64,000 nucleotides of DNA from Heterotrichella gracilis (lineage: Eukaryota; Sar; Xanthophyceae; Tribonematales; Xanthonemataceae). Position 1 is the first letter of the stretch. Each line of letters starts with the position of its first letter. Below the pieces are notes generated by a model that was not told the DNA's origin, searched no databases, and saw only the letters and a list, made by a program, of their open reading frames with translations. Both the position numbers and the translations under genes were made by a program. Location: NCBI GenBank assembly GCA_032358255.1, contig JAULBX010027827.1, positions 147,412 through 211,411 on the forward strand. Reading direction: 5' to 3'. Below, one piece after another: positions 58,601 through 64,000 of the stretch.

Positions 58601-60410
58601 GATTTTAATGGTACAGTTTTGAGTTTGCGCATGCCTGCTGATTGGCCCCGTTGAGGCATCCGATTGGCAGCGCACATGTATGCTTTACCATATCGGGCAT
58701 GGATTGATGGCCACATTCAGGCGTAATTAGCAAGCCATCAGTTTTTGCCCGTTGTTACTGGGCAATGACCATAATTATTGGGCAATGACCATGATTACTG
58801 GGCAATGACCATGATTATTGGGCAATGACCAGGGTGGGTTGTGAAGGACAAGAGGGCATCGCTTGTGGCCAATTGTGGTGCATGCAACCATGCCTGGCGC
58901 GCTCGTTACAAGGCACTGTAAACGCACCCTGTAGAATTACAACCACCCTGCTCCTCCCCTGCTCACCTGACTTTCTCCACATCCCCTGGGTGGGTGCGTG
59001 GGTGCGTTTCCCGCCACTCCTGTGCAGCTGCCATGGCACAGGCCAGGTGGGGGGGCAGGTCGGGGTTTTCGTGGGGATCGTAGGTGGCCAGCAGGGATTT
59101 GAGGAAGAACTTGTTCACCTGGGACGTGGGGCGAGGTGTGCAGCTTGTTTACCCTCACGAGGGTTGTCACAAGGTTGCGTGTGCGCGATGCTGCACCGCG
59201 ACCTAGGGTTCCGGCCAGGGTTTCAACTGTGTGCGCCGGTCTGGCAGCGTCCAGAGTACAGCCCTTGACTAGGGTTCCAGCTGCATCATGGGAACCCTAG
59301 CCAAGGGTTCAGACAACGCCACGATGCAATGCACATGTGCGCTTGTGTCCCCTCGCTTTTTAGGGTTTCGCTGGCCTGCAGCGCGGTGTGGGCGCTCCGA
59401 ATGCTCTGCGGACTGAAGTAAATTGCCCCTACAGGTATTGACTGAGGTTTTCGTTGGGGTTGCTGAGGGTTTGAAGCACAACTCTAAGCGCGGCGCGTGC
59501 GTGCCATATCTGCTGAGGAAAGCTGTGCAGCAGGGATCGGCTGGGGTTCACCCCAAGCTAGGGTTTCTAGGGTTTGTGCACACCTGCAGCGCGGCGCGTG
59601 CGTCCCGGATCTTCTGAGGGAAGTTGCGCAGCAGGGTTTGGTGCCTGGGGGGCAGTCGCCGGTAGTCCGCCTCCCATCGCGCAACCTCCCACTCGGCGTC
59701 CCTAGGGTATTCTTGCAGGGCAGCTATGATCCTGCGGTCGAGGGTAGGGTTTAGGGTTTTGGTTGGGATAGGGTTTGGTGGCGCTGTGGGCGCCCGGGCA
59801 ATGCGGTGGTGTTGGGGTAAATGGGCGAGTCGTGACCAAGGAAGCTAAGGCTTTTGTTAGGGTTTACTGTGCACTCCAGATGGCCCAACGCCCTGATGGA
59901 GGCAGTGGGGCACCACCTCAGATAGGTTGTCGGTGAAACGAAAGAGCAATAACAGGACATGAACAAGGAACCTTCCAAAAGCAATGTGGGAGTAAATGTA
60001 TGTCAGAGTGGGCGTGGAAAGAGTGACCCAAGGGTTTCAGCCGTCAGACTGACCTGGGACTGCAAGTTGGTGGACATCGCTGTGGTCAACGACACCCGGG
60101 AGGGTTTACTGAGACCAATATGACCTTACTAATAGTGTACAAGATACTATTACGTCACTACCTGTGACCGGACTGGGTGGCAATGCTCGGGTGGCAGCGC
60201 CCATGTATGCATGCATTGCTGCATGCATGCATTCCGAAGTTAAGCAAAGTATGCATGCTTCACCCCAGTGTTTTGCAAACCACCATCTGCTCACTTTCCC
60301 AGCGCCTGACGTTCTTCTTGCTCCGCTTCGGCATCGAGCTCCGCCTGCGACGGTGGCTCCCACGCCTCTGGGCCACCGTCGCTCAAAATGCCCAACGGGT
60401 CGCCGCTCAT
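55644..60410 (-). CDS. CARNMT1: Carnosine N-methyltransferase (N2227-like family)
   Basis: Nine exons: 60410-60295, 59731-59584, 59118-58967, 58285-58093, 57445-57293, 57002-56805, 56435-56358, 56013-55907, 55710-55644. They give 403 residues (human CARNMT1 409) and all phases agree. Blocks in order: ELDAEAEQERQALGKIIAAL, RRLPPRHQTLL, RDWSAAGASERE, the SAM-binding loop LVPGAGLGRL (~188), GNEFSYYMLLTASFILN, PDVDPFAAL, MCAGDFVEVY, FFVDTAHNIVDYMEIIW and GGMWINLGPLLYH. The C-terminus ends STYTCAFWTMVK. The GAG.GRL loop, the DFVEVY and DTAHN motifs and the WINLGPLLYH motif are all intact. The family methylates carnosine and related dipeptides or imidazoles to anserine-type products with S-adenosylmethionine. 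The natural substrate in algae is unknown. Exon 2 and exon 5 edges are echoed in introns. Confidence 0.95.
57057..57106. repeat. Dispersed repeat, copy 2
   Basis: It matches 28924-28972 at about 90% over 47 bases (AACTGCTTGGCGCCGCGTGT, then GCAAGGCTGACTGCTA). It lies in an intron of the methyltransferase gene. The AATCTGGCTGTA end of this copy also occurs at 8231-8242 in the headpiece gene intron, hinting at a third, shorter copy. Confidence 0.75.
57148..57282 (-). repeat. Exon-5 3'-edge echoes in the methyltransferase gene
   Basis: The real exon end and donor (57320-57283, plus-strand TTTTGCAACGCACCGATCGCAACTGGTCGGCAT) recurs at 57148-57180 and 57226-57260 as TTTGCAACGCATCAACAGCA.TTGGTC.GCAT. 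A further TAGGGTTTTG fragment follows at 57261-57271. The two echoes are closer to each other than to the exon, so the second duplication probably copied an echo. Confidence 0.88.
57508..57550 (-). repeat. Upstream 5'-edge echo of methyltransferase exon 5
   Basis: TAGGAGAACTCGTTGC.TTGCGTGTCAAAACCCTGCAGGAGGG (plus-strand spelling) copies the real exon start and acceptor at 57414-57456 with only about three differences. Both copies are followed by AACCCTAGGCT. The copy includes the acceptor, so exon 5 has echoes on both sides. Confidence 0.95.
58755..58830. repeat. Four-copy 20-base minisatellite
   Basis: The unit TTACTGGGCAATGACCATGA/TTATTGGGCAATGACCATAA repeats four times with one or two changes. 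It lies inside an intron of the methyltransferase gene and does not derive from any exon edge I can find. Confidence 0.93.
59366..59540 (-). repeat. Exon-2 3'-edge echoes in the methyltransferase gene
   Basis: The real exon end (59640-59578, plus-strand CACCTGCAGCGCGGCGCGTGCGTCCCGGATCTTCTGAGGGAAGTTGCGCAGCAGGG) is copied at 59483-59540 (GCGCGGCGCGTGCGTGCCATATCTGCTGAGGAAAGCTGTGCAGCAGGG). A shorter trace occurs at 59366-59395 (CTGGCCTGCAGCGCGGTGTG). TAGGGTTTCTAGGGTTT separates the real edge and the first echo. Confidence 0.88.
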
Positions 60411-61068
60411 TGGGCTCCAACCCAATGCATGCACGCCCTTCCGAGAATCAAAATACTTTTGATTAACCAACCCTCTAGATCCAGAGGCTTGCAGCTTGCC
60501 AGTATTTCATAGGCGGACCAATATGGTGGCACCTACTAAGCTACTTGTGGGTCATACCTATACAAGGTCAAAGTGGCAGGTTTGGGCAGCACGCTAACAG
60601 GTACAAGGTGTTTCAAAAGCTCCACAAGTGTTTGCATGGGAACGACTTGGGCGTTGAGCACGCTCCTGTAACCCCACACCTCGCATGCGCCAGTTAAACT
60701 GGCCCAGTTTACAAAGCCACGGTGTCCCCGTTTCGTTACTTCCATAACCCACTTCCAGGGATGGCAGTGGCGAACAGCGCAGGCCAGTGCGATTGGCCAA
60801 CAGGATTGCAGCGCAAAAAGCTGCCTGAAACCACCACAACCTTCCCACGAAACCACCGCACCACATAAACTCCAACCAGTTTGCATCCCACTGCGCTTCT
60901 ATTCCCTTCCGTCCCAAATTTGTGTCGCGTACTAGTTGAATTGGGGTGTTACCGGCGCACATCTGTCCACATATATATGCGTGGCACATAAACCCACCTA
61001 TCCGGAATCTCTAATCACTACCACCAGGTTGTAAACCCAGCTCTCGATACTGTATATCAGACACCGCG
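60411..61068. promoter_or_regulatory. Divergent intergenic region between the methyltransferase and YLMG genes
   Basis: 658 bases between starts. A TATATATA stretch at 60971-60978 lies ~90 bases before the YLMG start and could be its TATA-like element. No gene was recognised. Confidence 0.45.
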
Positions 61069-63769
61069 ATGCTTCGTGACGCAAACAACGCCACCGGCCT
61101 ATTGGCCCTCCCAGCGCGGTTCTCCCGACAAATCAGCACCCATCAACAGGCATTGGACCAAGATGTGTCTCGCAAGATGGACGAGCTTCGGTCGAGCATG
61201 AGCGGCATTTTTGACAGACTAAGGTAGGCCATTCTTCCCGTGTGCTCCCTTAGTATGTTGGTTGGACAGGATATGACAGGAGGGGTTTGTTGAGAATGGC
61301 TAGGTTGTCGGAACGACCAGTAATCGTGTGGTGGGGAGTGATCAGTGTATCAATATAAGAGTCGCTGGGCGTATTTCTGGGAGTGATTGCCAGTATCATA
61401 CAACGTGTATGGCTGTCAGCCTTAGTTTCGTTCTGATGCACCCTTGCTGCACTCCATTTTGGGGTTGTATGCGATGGCATCTAAGCCATGCCACACAACT
61501 CCTACACTGGCTTGTTCAGTGCATAAAGGCCAGGTATATACGCTGAATACCTTAACGCATGCTAAACAACCTGCATTACATCCTTCCCTGTACAGTATGT
61601 AGGTGGTCAGGTCCCAAGAGGATGTTGCCGGCAGCACAGCCAACCCACCACCCACCAGCACAGCGCATGAGTGATGGTCCATCACTTCCGCGCCACGACC
61701 AGCATCCCCTTCCCCTCTTTTCAATCCCCACCGCAACCCCCTTTTGTTACCCGAAACACACCCTTTTTGTTACCCGACACACCCAACCACCACTCAATGA
61801 TAAACGCCATCAATGATGGACCACCAACCTGCACCACAACCAAACAATCCCCTCCCCTCCCTCGACCCCCCAACGTTATTCCCCCTTGTCCAGGAGCCCA
61901 CGGGCAGCCCCAGCGCCCTCCCGCACCGTCCACACCCCCAGCAAGGGCTCAGTCCCTGGGAGGCTGTACTGCATGCAGGGAAACAAGTTTGCAGCTGTCA
62001 TCCCCGGGGACTCTGCTGTGGAGGCAGTGGTCACGTCAGGCATCAGCTCGTTCCTGTGAGTCGCCAAACCCTAAACCCTAAACCCTTACCAGATGTGGGT
62101 ACATGGCACAAGAATGTGCCTCAGGGTGTGCCCGGGTGCAAAGGATCCAAATGCAACGCTTTCAACGAGCTGGTCAGCTGGTTGTACTGGGTGGCTGCAG
62201 GCACACTGGCTTGATGGTGTGTGTGCATGGTGGGGCAGTGGGGTACCGTTACGATGAATTCTGGTCTTAGCCACTAGGCTAGTAAGGCTCGGGCGAGGAG
62301 GTTGCTGTAACGGGCAGCACCATTATTGCCCTAGGGCACTGTTAAGGCAGCGCCTGATGGCATGCTCAACCAGGTGGTGGGATGTTTGTATGGCAAGTTT
62401 GTAGTACGACTAGGTACCATATCATCAGCCACCCTGGCGCGGTTGGGCAGAGCCGTTGTACCCTTAGGGATCCATTACCATGGGTTATCAGCATTTGAAG
62501 GAACCAGCTGGGGTGTTCTGTGTGTGCTTATTGCATGCCATGGAGGCACCATGGCTAGGGTTCACAGACAGGCTGATGGCTAGGGTTTCAGAGGCAGAGG
62601 CAACAGTCTGGCACCAGCAGCCACCACCACCACATTACAAAAACCTGTGTCCCGTCACCACCACCACCACCATCTGCAACACCATGTGCCCCCCACCGCC
62701 CACCCCCCACCGCTGCTGCAGGGGCCTGTACAACGCCGCCCTCATTGGCCGCCTCATCATAACCTGGTTCCCCAACCCCCCACAAGCGCTGGTGTACCCC
62801 CTGGCCACCCTGTGCGACCCCTACCTCAACCTGTTCCGGGGTATCATCCCACCCCTGGGCGGGACAATCGACCTCTCCCCCATCCTGGCTTTCATCGTGC
62901 TGGACGTGAGTGGATCAAAACCCTGACGGAAATCCTATCAAGACCTGAAACCTGTGCCCTGCTGTGGAGGGCATTGGATCGTAACCCTGATGAGCTTTGT
63001 CACAAACCCTTTATGTTGATCATAGCTGACGGGTGCAAACTTGACAAGCTGATGGTAACCCTGTCAAAAATTCTTGCTTTCATGATATTAAAAATGCGTG
63101 AACACAAACTCTGGTAAGGTGTACGCCGCAAATGCTTTAAAATCCCACACCCTAAACACCTCCCCCTTTCCCCTCCCCCCTCGCAGCTCTTCACAAACAC
63201 CGCTGCAGCACTGCCATGCGAAACAGCCCCCAGGTCCCGCGAGGCCAGGTGGCGCGCACTCAACCCCTCGGGGGCGGTGATGGCGTGGCGCAAGCGCATG
63301 GCGGGGGCACGCGCACGGCGCACGGTGGGTGGTGGGGGTGGGGGTGGTGGTGGGGGTGGGGGTAGTGAGGGCTGCCATTGGTGGGTGTATGTGGTATGTG
63401 TTGTGCAAGGTAGGCTGGCGGATTGGGAAGGGAAGGAGGTCGGGAGTTGCATTCTGAGGCAGTGATAATTGTTGCGCCAATAATCATCACTGTGCAGGTG
63501 CTTGGTGGGGATGCGCACCAATATGGCGTGTTAGCTGGAGTGGAGTGGACTCTGTAGTTGCCCATCGCGCATGCCATGCAAGGCGTGATGCGGTCGCCAT
63601 TGGCTGATGTGTGTAGGGTCTGGCACATGCAAAGCTTGGTGTTTAGGGTTTAGGGTCTCAAGAAGCACTGGCGCCGCTGCTATCCTTGGCTTCGCTGCTG
63701 GGAAATGCATGTCACTGACTGATCTCTGTGGCTGTGCAGGTGACAGCTGCACCATCCAACCAGCAGTAA
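61069..63769 (+). CDS. YLMG1: YLMG/YggT-family plastid membrane protein
   Basis: Five exons: 61069-61223, 61894-62055, 62722-62905, 63187-63324, 63740-63769. They give 222 residues with all phases consistent. The first ~100 residues are a targeting and linker region that includes KFAAVIPGDSAVEAVVTSGISSFLG (readable in pieces; SGISSFL crosses to GLYNAALIGRL). Two YggT membrane segments follow: NAALIGRLIITWFPN and PILAFIVLD-LFTNTAAALP. Between them lies the family signature LCDPYLNLFRGIIPPLGGTIDLSPI. The end is arginine-rich. Plant YLMG1 proteins are thylakoid or envelope proteins linked to nucleoid distribution and to cytochrome b6f assembly (CCB3-type). The last exon encodes only nine residues ending SNQQ. 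Confidence 0.94.
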
Positions 63770-64000
63770 GCGAGTGGCACTGCTTTTTCCCATGGGTATC
63801 TGGGGGCTGCAAGCATAAGTGACAAACTCAGGGACATTAGGCTAAGCTGGTTGGGACGTTTAGGACGTTTATCAGACGTTCGGCTTCCTAAATGTATGGT
63901 GTTTGGTAGGGTAGAGGGGGCACAGGGGGTAGGTAAGCCTAGGGCCACGTGGGCTGACCTACTCCAGCAGGACCTCAAGTCGCGTGGGATCAATAGATGG
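63770..64000. other. 3' flank of YLMG to the window edge
   Basis: 231 bases of probable 3' UTR and flank. A TAGGGTAGAGG motif occurs at 63907-63917. Nothing else was seen. Confidence 0.3.

Noticed and set aside
58755-58830. CRISPR-like array
   Set aside because: The repeats are directly adjacent with no unique spacers, and the genome is eukaryotic; it is a minisatellite.

Overview
This window is nuclear DNA from a eukaryote, most likely a green alga (Chlorophyta or prasinophyte grade). Almost every gene is split into short exons by GT-AG introns, many of 100-400 bases. The gene set combines general eukaryotic proteins with plastid-type proteins: a YLMG/YggT membrane protein and a plastid-type aldo/keto reductase. 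Plant-type telomere-like TTTAGGG heptamers are scattered through introns. No prokaryotic features, tRNA, rRNA, CRISPR array or recognisable transposon was seen. The species cannot be named from this sequence.

Layout, left to right. A partial NEMF/Rqc2 gene (-, 57-524) lies divergent to eIF3 subunit L (+, 1095-6548). It is followed by a villin-headpiece protein (-, 7817-10010), glycerophosphocholine acyltransferase GPC1 (-, 11196-14565), and the nucleolar U3 protein MPP10 with a long N-terminal extension (+, 15293-22337). Next come RMC1/Mic1 (-, 23312-29287), ENY2/Sus1 (-, 29590-30592), a flavin-reductase-like protein (+, 31089-32677), an unrecognised single-exon 222-residue protein (-, 33483-34151), a plastid-type aldo/keto reductase (+, 34907-38098) and a large coiled-coil protein (+, 39650-44743). 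A probable small membrane protein (+, 47128-47794), a secretory glycosyltransferase-like protein with an acidic tail (-, 49429-54157), carnosine N-methyltransferase (-, 55644-60410) and YLMG (+, 61069-63769) complete the window. I rebuilt the exon structures by matching splice phase across every junction. All multi-exon genes close in phase except the glycosyltransferase, which must have at least one more exon.

The genes do not form one pathway. They cover translation and ribosome quality control (eIF3L, NEMF), ribosome biogenesis (MPP10), transcription and mRNA export (ENY2), endosomal Rab7 activation (RMC1), lipid remodelling (GPC1), actin binding (headpiece protein), small-molecule methylation (carnosine N-methyltransferase), redox metabolism and plastid membranes. 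Several pairs are divergent across 500-760 bases and probably share promoter regions.

The most striking non-genic feature is a recurring 'exon echo'. Introns carry degenerate, non-coding copies of the last or first 35-90 bases of the adjoining exon, usually with the splice site included. The copies are often separated from the real exon by TTTAGGG-like heptamers. I found more than 25 such copies in nine genes, including one just downstream of a stop codon. This looks like a continuing, genome-wide way of lengthening introns by duplication at splice boundaries.
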